NCBI GenBank assembly: GCA_937902315.1
Contig: CALGUG010000065.1
Span: 124,001-188,000 of the forward strand
Reading direction: 5' to 3'
Origin: an uncultured Chloroflexales bacterium
Lineage (GTDB): Bacteria > Chloroflexota > Chloroflexia > Chloroflexales > Chloroflexaceae
Length of the DNA stretch: 64,000 nucleotides
A program made the translations under genes and the position numbers. Each line of letters opens with the position of its first letter. The first letter of the stretch is position 1. Positions 18,371-25,809 of the stretch are shown here, in pieces. The notes under the pieces were generated by a model, which had not been told where the DNA came from, did no database searches, and saw only the letters and a program-made list of their open reading frames with translations.

Positions 18371-18464
18371 CTGCTTGGTGCAAGCACCAAGCCGGCTCAA
18401 ACGCGACGCACCTGTTCGCAAGCGAGAAAGCGAAGGCAACAAAGATCTACTGAAGGTTAAATTG

Positions 18465-18583
18465 TACCAAATCCGGTTGATTAGGTTCTCTTTGGCCTTC
18501 GGCAGAGCGGAACGTGACTAGATCTTTCCCGGCTTTTCGTTTTTCTGAGCGAAGAGAATGCACATCTTTAAACGGATTTGGTA
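18465..18583. mobile_element. MITE-like element without central hairpin
   Basis: The termini TACCAAATCCGG and ACGGATTTGGTA are inverted repeats. The interior has the family text TTTGGCCTTCGGCAGAG but lacks the palindromic hairpin. The right end touches the stop codon of the ABC permease gene. Confidence 0.75.
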
Positions 18584-20140
18584 TTAAGCCTTGGCGAGCT
18601 GACGGCGTGTGATAAGCACAACCGCCACAAACGAGATAAGCGTTAAAATGCCAAGCGCCACCCAAGCCAGATACGAAGGCGAAATGCCGCGCAGCATGAG
18701 ATTCTGCAGGCCGCTCACACCGTGCGACATAGGGATGATGGTGCTGATGATCTGTGCTGGCAGGGCGAAGCTATCGAGCGAGATAAAGAAGCCACTGAAA
18801 AAGATCGACAGCAGCAAGGTGATCATCGCTAACTGAATAGCTTGGCTATCGGAAGATGACACCGCCGAGATCAAGAAGCCTATACCCAACGAGGCCAGAG
18901 TTAACAGGAAGCAGAGCAAGGCCAGTTGAAGCATATCACCTAAGAAAGGCACCCCCATCAGATAGAGACCACCGACCATCAGGGCTGTCATCAAAGCCAC
19001 AAACAAGGTATAAGCGATGTATTTGCCCAGCAATAGCTGCGTTATGCTCACTGGCGCGACTCTGAAGACTTCGAAGGCACCCAACAAACGCTCGCGGATT
19101 AAGGCCAGCGCACCGAGCGTGATGGCGGTATGCTGCACCAGCAAGGCCAAAACGCCGGGCGTATAGTAGATCACCGCTTGATAGGCTTGGCCGCGCAGGT
19201 TGCTGTAGGTCTGGCGAACGGGAGCCACCACGCGATCGGGGGGAAGCTCGATAAATAGGTTCAGCAGTTCCTCGATACGGGCCAACTCTTGGTTGGTATC
19301 GCGCACTTTATTCAAATGCTGATCGAGCGTGCCATCGCTGATCGAGCGATCGATCAGATCGATATTCTCCTTGGTTATGTCAATTCGACGACGCAGGTCT
19401 GCAAAATCGATTTTAGCCAATATACTGGTCTCTTGGCGAGGGAGCTGACTCTCAAGGCGCTCAAGATCGGCTCGCAGCGTGCGCAAATCCTCTTGAGCTT
19501 CGCGCTGCTTTTCGGGTGTTGTCTGTTGTTCAAGCTCGAGGATCTGGACGCGCGTATCGACCAGACGCAGCTTAATTCCAGAGGCTTCTTGTTGGGCAGT
19601 CTCGGTCTGCTGCTGCAAGAAGGCCTTGTTGATCTCGTTCACTTGGGCGTAGGCGAGGTATTGGATCCAGCCCTCGGTGACGGGGTTGATCGCGTTTGAG
19701 AGGAACGAGATCTGCGGGCTTTCGCCACGTTGCACCATGCCCATCACATCGTCGGGAAAAACCTGAATCACATCGATCTCGCCGCTATCGAGCTGGGCCT
19801 GGGCACTATCAAGATCCTCGCTCACCCCAACGATTTGGAAATTTGTACCAGCCAAAGCACGGATTTGGTCGATCGAGATGCCTGGCACACCCCCCGGCGG
19901 CGTGATCAAAACGGTGCGCAAAACCGGATTGCTATTGCGGAAGGTTGTGCCAAATAAGAGCAATACCAGCAGCGGGCCACCGACCAAGCTCAAGATCAAG
20001 AGCGGTTGACGGCGCAGCTCGTAGAGCTCTTTCATCAAATAGGCGCGTACTCGGATCAGCCAACGCGTGAGCGCAAAGCGTGGTCGCTTTACAGGGCTGG
20101 CCGTTTGGACTGAGCGCTCAGGCGGATTGGTACTGCTCAT
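18584..20140 (-). CDS. ABC-2 type transporter permease
   Basis: A 518-residue ABC-2 permease. It has an N-terminal membrane helix (residues 45-65), a long extracytoplasmic region with predicted coiled coil (about 185-300, for example LEQQTTPEKQREAQEDL), and five to six membrane helices in the last 200 residues. This is the architecture of the YhgE/YbhS-like exporter group. GGAGG lies upstream of the ATG. It overlaps the ATPase gene by 23 bases and so forms a two-gene exporter. The substrate is unknown. The stop codon directly abuts a MITE terminus. Confidence 0.85.
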   Translation of the reverse strand: MSSTNPPERSVQTASPVKRPRFALTRWLIRVRAYLMKELYELRRQPLLILSLVGGPLLVLLLFGTTFRNSNPVLRTVLITPPGGVPGISIDQIRALAGTNFQIVGVSEDLDSAQAQLDSGEIDVIQVFPDDVMGMVQRGESPQISFLSNAINPVTEGWIQYLAYAQVNEINKAFLQQQTETAQQEASGIKLRLVDTRVQILELEQQTTPEKQREAQEDLRTLRADLERLESQLPRQETSILAKIDFADLRRRIDITKENIDLIDRSISDGTLDQHLNKVRDTNQELARIEELLNLFIELPPDRVVAPVRQTYSNLRGQAYQAVIYYTPGVLALLVQHTAITLGALALIRERLLGAFEVFRVAPVSITQLLLGKYIAYTLFVALMTALMVGGLYLMGVPFLGDMLQLALLCFLLTLASLGIGFLISAVSSSDSQAIQLAMITLLLSIFFSGFFISLDSFALPAQIISTIIPMSHGVSGLQNLMLRGISPSYLAWVALGILTLISFVAVVLITRRQLAKA

Positions 20141-21113
20141 TGGCGTCCTCCTGCTGCATGATCCGAATGAAGACGTCGTCGTAACTGACCGGCAACTCGC
20201 CCGCGCTCGAAACCGTGATCGCAGGGCCGTCCGGGTCCTCCAAGACGTTCAGCACCTCGGGCATCCATTCGCCCGCATCGTCGACCGTAACCTGTAAGTA
20301 ACCCGGTTGATCCGACAGCGTACGAACAGCTTTGACCGGTTCGTAGCGGCTCAAAATCGAGACCGCTTCTCGCACACGGTTGGGGTCCTCTAAGACCATT
20401 TGAATGATCTCGCCGCCCATCGCTTTGCGTTTGAGGTTTTCAGGCGTATCGACCGCCAATAAGCGTCCACGACGCATAACGGCGACACGATCGCAATAAA
20501 CCGCCTCGCTCACAACTTGGGTGGTGATAAATAGAGTACGCCCCTCGTCGCGCAACTGGCGGAAGTAGTCCCAAAAGCGGCCACGCAAAACCGGGTCGAT
20601 ACCAGCGGTCGGCTCATCCGCAAACAAAAGAGCGGGGTCGTGCATCAATGCGCCAGCCAACATTAGACGGCGCTGCATACCACCCGAGAGCTGGCTGCCC
20701 AAGCGATTGCGGGCCTCGTAGAGCTCTACAAAGGCCAAAAGTTCGTTGAGACGCTTGCGCTGGGTTCGGCCCGATAGCCCATAGAGCGAGGCAACAAAGC
20801 TTGCGTTCTCGGCTACGGTTAGGTTGGGGTAGAGCACAAACTGTTGCGGGATATAGCCGATCTGCTCGCGATCTTCGGGGGTGAAGCTGGTTGGTTGTTT
20901 GCCCAAAACCCGTAACTGGCCTTTTTGGGGTGCGTACAGGCCCAAGGCGAGGCGAACCGTCGTGGTCTTGCCACAGCCGCTCGGCCCGATCATACCGAGG
21001 ATCGAACCTTCGGGCAAGCTATAGGAGAGGTCGAAAACACCGGCACCTGGCCCAAAAATCAAGTCGACGTTTTGGGATTCGATAGCAACAGCATTGGAGC
21101 GTACAGCACTCAT
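20118..21113 (-). CDS. ABC transporter ATP-binding protein (ABC-2 exporter)
   Basis: A 331-residue ATPase. Walker A GPSGCGKTT (Lys49), Q-loop IPQQ, signature LSGGMQRR and Walker B LLFADEPTAGID are intact. The H-loop position, normally TTH, reads TTQ (Gln199). The C-terminal 90 residues form an accessory domain common in CcmA-like multidrug/lipid exporter ATPases. It pairs with the overlapping ABC-2 permease. Loss of the switch histidine usually weakens hydrolysis in ABC proteins, so the Gln is notable. Confidence 0.88.
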   Translation of the reverse strand: MSAVRSNAVAIESQNVDLIFGPGAGVFDLSYSLPEGSILGMIGPSGCGKTTTVRLALGLYAPQKGQLRVLGKQPTSFTPEDREQIGYIPQQFVLYPNLTVAENASFVASLYGLSGRTQRKRLNELLAFVELYEARNRLGSQLSGGMQRRLMLAGALMHDPALLFADEPTAGIDPVLRGRFWDYFRQLRDEGRTLFITTQVVSEAVYCDRVAVMRRGRLLAVDTPENLKRKAMGGEIIQMVLEDPNRVREAVSILSRYEPVKAVRTLSDQPGYLQVTVDDAGEWMPEVLNVLEDPDGPAITVSSAGELPVSYDDVFIRIMQQEDANEQYQSA

Positions 21114-21269
21114 AAGCTGGTTGTCCTATACAAAAGGCTTTCGGTAGGTTTAAGTATAACAGATCGCTGAAATTTAGAATAGGCCATTTGAGCTTCAAGA
21201 GAATGAAATTTGCCTCTTTTGCTGCTTTCCCGTGTTTTGTCTTCCGGCACTACGAAAGCTCGCCGGTTG

Positions 21270-21395
21270 TGAGGTGGTTTCTCCACACAGATAGAAGCCT
21301 CTTTTGGAGGGCGGGATGTTGGTAGCCGAAGGCGGACGCGGTTGAGAGCACATGGATGGAAGAGAACAAACCGCCAACTAGAGCGCCAAACGAAT
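21270..21395 (+). repeat. GTAGGCGGACGCG-type repeat, copy 5
   Basis: Core variant TAGCCGAAGGCGGACGCG at 21323-21340, with CCACACAGATAG upstream, GGGCGGGATGTTGG before the core and AACCGCC at the downstream edge. Confidence 0.8.
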
Positions 21396-21499
21396 TACAC
21401 GAATGTGGTTTCAAGGCTTGCTGAAGCTGTTTACCAAAATATGTTGTAGCGATACGCGAATGCTCTCAAACGGATTCGGCTGGAAACAACATTTGCCAC

Positions 21500-21550
21500 T
21501 TGACTTTTTGTCATTTATACACTATATTGTTAGTGTAAATTAAACACTAA
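21500..21550 (+). promoter_or_regulatory. Promoter with overlapping inverted-repeat operators
   Basis: TTGACT (21500-21505), a 17-base spacer and TATATT (21523-21528) form a near-consensus sigma-70 promoter for the J-domain/vWA/PurA-like operon. Three related boxes overlap it: TTATACACTA (21515-21524), TTAGTGTAAA (21530-21539, inverted) and TTAAACACTAA (21540-21550). TTAGTGT and ACACTAA form a 7-base inverted repeat just past the -10, a typical repressor position. Confidence 0.75.
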
Positions 21551-21655
21551 TTCGAGTATCAAGAATACTTCGATAGTAACGCTTGTTTTGGGGTCTCTTG
21601 GAAGAGCGACCTTTGGCTTTTTATTGCCAAAAACAGGTACAAACGAGGTTTAGCG

Positions 21656-22732
21656 ATGCAGTCCAATCTCGCCGATCTGCTCGAACAGCTCCAACAAATA
21701 AGCCAACCGAGTCAGCTCTTTGGAACGCTCGACGGCGACCAGCGTAGCGCCTTGCGACGCAAATACCACCAATTGGTGGCTCAGGCACACCCCGATCTGC
21801 ACCCGCATGAGCAGATCGCGGCCCAAGAGGCACTGCGTCAGATCAACGAATGGTATCAGCAAGCCCAAGCGCAGCTCAGCCAAGGTGTCTACGGCAAAAG
21901 CATTACGCTCGATCTGAATACGCCTTTCGGTCATTTTGTCAGCTATAACGAACCGTGGCAGGGTGATCTCTGCGCGCTCTATCCACTGGTGGATAACGGC
22001 CAGAAGCTGCTGCTAAAAGTGGTGCGCAAAGGCCAAAACAACGATCTGATGGAGGCCGAGGCTGCGGCGCTCCAACGCATTGAACGGGGCTTGCATGGCG
22101 ACCCACTGCGCGGTCACTTTCCATCACTGTACGAAAGCTTTTTGTGGAAGAGCGAGCAAGGCGCACTCCATCGCGTCAATCTGTTGGGCCAGATCGAGGG
22201 CTGCTTTACGCTCAGCAGCGTGATCAAAGCCTTTCCCAAGGGTCTCGACTTGGCCGACGCCGCGTGGATCTTCAACCGGGTCTTGGCCGCCCTGGCCAAA
22301 ACCCACCAGCTCGGTTTGGTACACGGCGCGGTCTTGCCCTGCCACATTCTGATCGATCCGCGCGATCACAACGGGATCTTGATCGACTGGTGTTATAGCG
22401 TGCCGATCGGCGAGCGTATTCGCAGTATCAGCCCAAGCCACAAAGCCGATTATCCGCCCGAGGTGCTGCAAAAGCTGCCCGCTCAGCCTGCGACCGATCT
22501 CTATATGGCAGCCCGCTGTATGTTGCATCTCTTGGGAGCCAAACACGAGCTAGACGAGTTAAGCCCTGCTGTTCCGAAGGCTATGCAAGCGCTCTTACGG
22601 GCGTGTCTCATCCCCGCGCCCCATCGACGCTACGGCAACGCATGGCAGCTTTTCGACGACTTTCGCACCTTATTAGAGAAACTCTACGGCCCGGCCCGCT
22701 TTCGCCCTTTCCCGGCCATCAATCTGGTCTAG
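21656..22732 (+). CDS. J-domain/pseudokinase fusion protein
   Basis: A 358-residue protein. Residues 30-70 look like a J-domain, with the HPD tripeptide at 45-47 after RRKYHQLVAQA. The rest follows a protein-kinase fold: a candidate ATP-site Lys at 121 (LLLKVVRK), Glu133/135 in a possible C-helix, HGAVLPCHILID (223-234) where HRDLKPEN is expected, and DWC (244-246) at the DFG position. The catalytic-loop Asp is Ala, so phosphotransfer is unlikely. It may recruit DnaK and bind a nucleotide or client. GAGG precedes the ATG by 7 bases. It is the first gene of the three-gene operon. Confidence 0.75.
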   Translation: MQSNLADLLEQLQQISQPSQLFGTLDGDQRSALRRKYHQLVAQAHPDLHPHEQIAAQEALRQINEWYQQAQAQLSQGVYGKSITLDLNTPFGHFVSYNEPWQGDLCALYPLVDNGQKLLLKVVRKGQNNDLMEAEAAALQRIERGLHGDPLRGHFPSLYESFLWKSEQGALHRVNLLGQIEGCFTLSSVIKAFPKGLDLADAAWIFNRVLAALAKTHQLGLVHGAVLPCHILIDPRDHNGILIDWCYSVPIGERIRSISPSHKADYPPEVLQKLPAQPATDLYMAARCMLHLLGAKHELDELSPAVPKAMQALLRACLIPAPHRRYGNAWQLFDDFRTLLEKLYGPARFRPFPAINLV

Positions 22733-22756
22733 TTTCACACGTACAAGGAGACAACT

Positions 22757-23758
22757 ATGGGACACTCAAACTGGAGCGATGCAGCATTCGCCGCGCGCCA
22801 AGCCGAGCGCAAAGCGCGCAAAACCAACGCCTTCGATTACGATCGACATGTGCGCAGTACGGGCAAGGTCGCGGTTCACCCCGAGATGCATATCTTCGGC
22901 AAGACGCGCGAAAGCCGTGATAGCGACATGCACCCGCAATCGGTCGCGATCGCGATCATCTTCGATGTAACCGGTTCAATGGGAACGGTGCCACGGGTGT
23001 TGCAACAGAAACTCGGCTCGCTGATGCGGGTGCTGCTCTTACGTGGCTATGTCGATGACCCCCAAATTCTGTTCGGTGCGATCGGCGATGCCTATTGCGA
23101 TAGTGTGCCGATTCAGATCGGACAGTTCGAATCGGGGCTTGAAATGGACGACAACTTAGGTAAAATTTATATTGAGGGCGGTGGTGGAGGACAGATTTTC
23201 GAAAGCTATGAGCTTGCGCTCTACTACATGGCCTATCACACCAGCATCGACTGTTACGAGAAACGCGCTAAAAAAGGCTATCTCTTCACAATCGGCGATG
23301 AGAAGCCGTATCCTTATATCAATGTAGATCAAGTACGCCATCATATCGGTGACGAGCTATCGCAAGCACTGAGCCTTGATAGCGTTGTGAGTGAACTCAA
23401 TCAGCGGTATCACCATTTTCACATCATCCCCACCAACACATCGCATGGCAAAAACAGCGAAGTGCAACACGCTTGGCGCGATCTACTGCAAGAGCGGATC
23501 TTGCTGTTAGAGGATGCGGACGCCGTTTGCGAAACAATCGCGCTTACGATTGGGCTGTGCGAAGGCAGCTTAGCTTCGCTTGCCTTGGGTGAGAGCGATC
23601 TGCACAAAGCAGGTGCAGATAAACAAGCTATACAAGCAGCTAGTAACGCACTCACCCGCTTTGCAAAAAGCACACCCAAAGCGCTTCCTCAAGCAAGCGG
23701 CACACTGCTTGCTTTAGAAGATGGTGCTTCTCATGATGATCTTGATGGAAGGTTGTAA
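22757..23758 (+). CDS. vWA-domain protein
   Basis: A 333-residue soluble protein. A basic N-terminal segment (residues 8-55) leads to a von Willebrand A fold with MIDAS motif FDVTGSMG (Asp70, Thr72, Ser74), so divalent metal binding is expected. A Gly-rich loop GGGGGQIFESYELALYYM follows. No signal peptide or membrane helix is seen, so it is likely cytoplasmic. A perfect AAGGAG lies 6 bases before the ATG. It begins 24 bases after the pseudokinase gene and ends 3 bases before the PurA-like gene. In bacterial conflict and chaperone systems vWA proteins often serve as scaffolds, but its role here is unknown. Confidence 0.8.
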   Translation: MGHSNWSDAAFAARQAERKARKTNAFDYDRHVRSTGKVAVHPEMHIFGKTRESRDSDMHPQSVAIAIIFDVTGSMGTVPRVLQQKLGSLMRVLLLRGYVDDPQILFGAIGDAYCDSVPIQIGQFESGLEMDDNLGKIYIEGGGGGQIFESYELALYYMAYHTSIDCYEKRAKKGYLFTIGDEKPYPYINVDQVRHHIGDELSQALSLDSVVSELNQRYHHFHIIPTNTSHGKNSEVQHAWRDLLQERILLLEDADAVCETIALTIGLCEGSLASLALGESDLHKAGADKQAIQAASNALTRFAKSTPKALPQASGTLLALEDGASHDDLDGRL

Positions 23759-23761
23759 GTT

Positions 23762-25111
23762 ATGACAAGTCGCGTACTACTCACAGTTGATCTCGGTTTC
23801 GGCGATGCTGGCAAAGGATCGATCGTTGACGCCCTTACTCGCTATACCAATGCACACACAGTTGTACGTTACAACGGAGGTGCCCAAGCAGCCCACCGAG
23901 TATTTGAATCTGAGAGTGGCCGCGAACATGTTTTCTCGCAGTTTGGAAGCGGCACCCTTGCTGGTGCCGCTACACATCTCTCGCGCTTTATGCTGATCGA
24001 GCCGCTCGGTCTGCTTGCCGAAGAACAGCATCTCCGACAGCTTGGCATCGCAAACCCCTTCGAGAAGCTCACGATCGATCGGCGAGCCTTGGTGATCACA
24101 CCCTTTACACGCGCGATCACGCGTTTGCGTGAGCTGGCACGCGGAGACAAACGCCACGGCAGCTGTGGGGTGGGGATCGGCGAAACCATGGCCGATTTTC
24201 AGAAATATGGAGATCGAGTGCTCTTTGCAGGCGATCTGCTCGACCCCAAAGTGCTACGCGAAAAGCTCTACTTTATTCGGGCCCGCGCGCTCGAAAAGCT
24301 ACGTCAATTATTGCCCGAGCTTCCCAAAAGCGAAACCGCTGAGGCCGAACAGGTGCCCGTGCTCGATGTCACCTGGGTCGATTGGCTGTACGAACGCTAT
24401 GAATACTTAGCTAGACGAGTTAAGATCGTCGATGAGGGATATCTAACGACGATTTTGCAGCAGCCCGGCAGCGTGATCTTCGAAGGCGCCCAAGGGGTGC
24501 TACTCGATGAGTGGTACGGATTCCACCCCTACACCACTTGGAGCACAACCACCTTGGCAAATGCCGAGTGCTTGCTAAACGAGAGCTGCTTCCAGGGTGA
24601 TTTGCGCCGGATCGGGATCACACGCGCCTATATGACTCGCCACGGAGCTGGGCCTATGCCAAGCTACGATATGGCCTTGAGCCATCTGCTGCCCGACGCG
24701 CGCAATGTCACTAACCCTTGGCAAGAGGAGTTTCGCGTCGGCTGGCTCGATATGGTGCTCTTACGCTACGCGCTCGAACTAGTGCAGCCACTCGATATGT
24801 TGGCGGTCACCTGTCTCGATCGGGTTACTAGGTTGCCCACGCTTCAGGTTGTTAGCGAATATATTTCAAAAGACGGGCCGATTCACAAGCTAGAAGTGGC
24901 TCCTAGTCCTTCGCTCGAATATCAAGAAGTTTTAACACAGAATCTCTTCAGCTATCGGCCACATTTGCAAAAGATCCCCAGTAGCGACGAGCTGTTGGCC
25001 TATTTGGAAGAAGAGCTCCGCGTTCCGATCGGTATTCGCTCATATGGACCGAGCGCCAAGGATAAAGTCTTCGATCTAGACGACTTGATGCTCGATTCGC
25101 GCGAAGCCTGA
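23762..25111 (+). CDS. Divergent adenylosuccinate synthetase-family protein
   Basis: A 449-residue PurA-fold protein. PurA normally joins IMP and aspartate using GTP. The P-loop reads GFGDAGKGS instead of WGDEGKGK; the catalytic Asp (Asp15) and His (His45, GGAQAAHR) are kept, as are FEGAQG and TRHGAGPMPS. The IMP-phosphate loop, GTTGRGIGP in PurA, is GSCGVGIGE (133-141), and the guanine motif TKLD reads TCLD. These changes suggest a paralogue with an altered nucleotide substrate rather than the housekeeping purA. Its location in an operon with vWA and J-domain genes, not purine genes, supports this. Confidence 0.8.
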   Translation: MTSRVLLTVDLGFGDAGKGSIVDALTRYTNAHTVVRYNGGAQAAHRVFESESGREHVFSQFGSGTLAGAATHLSRFMLIEPLGLLAEEQHLRQLGIANPFEKLTIDRRALVITPFTRAITRLRELARGDKRHGSCGVGIGETMADFQKYGDRVLFAGDLLDPKVLREKLYFIRARALEKLRQLLPELPKSETAEAEQVPVLDVTWVDWLYERYEYLARRVKIVDEGYLTTILQQPGSVIFEGAQGVLLDEWYGFHPYTTWSTTTLANAECLLNESCFQGDLRRIGITRAYMTRHGAGPMPSYDMALSHLLPDARNVTNPWQEEFRVGWLDMVLLRYALELVQPLDMLAVTCLDRVTRLPTLQVVSEYISKDGPIHKLEVAPSPSLEYQEVLTQNLFSYRPHLQKIPSSDELLAYLEEELRVPIGIRSYGPSAKDKVFDLDDLMLDSREA

Positions 25112-25120
25112 TATACTTCA

Positions 25121-25249
25121 TTCCAAATCCGCTTGATTGCTTCTATTTGGCCTTCGACAGAGTGGAATGTTACTATTTTTGTTGTGTGAACTTTCGCGCG
25201 ACAGAGCGAAAGTTCACACAACTCTTTTTCGTTTTCTTTTCCAGATCGT
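25121..25249. mobile_element. MITE-like element, right end lost
   Basis: The left end CCAAATCCGCTTGATT, the TTTGGCCTTCGACAGAGTGG block, and a perfect 17-base hairpin (GTTGTGTGAACTTTCGC and complement, 25181-25222) followed by AACTCTTT match the family. The right terminus is missing, and a GTAGGC-type unit begins immediately. Confidence 0.75.
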
Positions 25250-25257
25250 TCTTCCCC

Positions 25258-25380
25258 TCTTGCAAGCGGTCTTGCCACACGGGCAGCGAGCGCCCTGTTT
25301 TGTTGGGCGGGATGTTGGTAGCCGTAGGCGGACGCGCTAAGGGCCGAATGGTAGCTAGCGATCTCGCCGCGTGGGAAAGT
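25258..25380 (+). repeat. GTAGGCGGACGCG-type repeat, copy 6
   Basis: Core at 25319-25336, with GCGGTCTTGCCACAC upstream and GGGCGGGATGTTGG before the core. It follows directly on the truncated MITE. Confidence 0.85.
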
Positions 25381-25399
25381 ACAGATCGCTGCTCATATA

Positions 25400-25714
25400 A
25401 AACAGGTCCGGCAGATCTGCCTGAATAAAGCGGCCTTCTGGCGATCGATGCGAAAACGATAGCTGCTGTCCGATCGTTTCGCCAGAAAGCAAGCGATAGT
25501 TGAGCCGCAAGCTGATCCCTTCAGCTTCAGCAGCACACTAATAGATAGCTGTGGGAAGCATTCGTGCGTTGTGATGATAAAAATAGGCCCGCTCACTAAG
25601 CCGATCGACCAGACGACACAATATGCGATAAGGGTCGCTTAGATCCAGGTTTCCTATCAGATAGATCACTCCATCGTAGCCCAAGTGCGCACCGCTCCAT
25701 AGCTCGCTTATCAC
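25400..25714 (-). pseudogene. Possible decayed coding remnant, unidentified
   Basis: One minus-strand frame reads coherently (WSGAHLGYDGVIYLIGNLD, then RAYFYHHNARMLPTAIY), meets a TAG at 25538-25540, and continues in the same frame for about 45 codons (for example LRLNYRLLSGETIGQQLSFS). The regular amino acid composition and single in-frame stop suggest a dead gene, but I do not recognise the family and chance cannot be excluded. No start codon with a ribosome-binding site is seen. Confidence 0.3.
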
Positions 25715-25753
25715 TTACGGAGTCTAGCTACAAGCATAAAAGTTGAGAGCAAT

Positions 25754-25789
25754 TAAAAAGGGATTGAGCGCTTGCTGGCTCAATCCCTT
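25754..25789 (-). terminator. Terminator of MFS transporter gene
   Basis: On the minus strand AGGGATTGAGC pairs with GCTCAATCCCT across an 8-base loop and is followed by TTTTTAATT. Confidence 0.85.
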
Positions 25790-25809
25790 CTGTTTGGTTA
25801 AAGTCGATT

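Noticed and set aside
21518..21536. NrdR box over the promoter at 21.5 kb
   Set aside because: ACACTATA...TAGTGT resembles it, but the spacing is two bases too long, there is no second box at the usual distance, and the operon has no ribonucleotide reductase gene.
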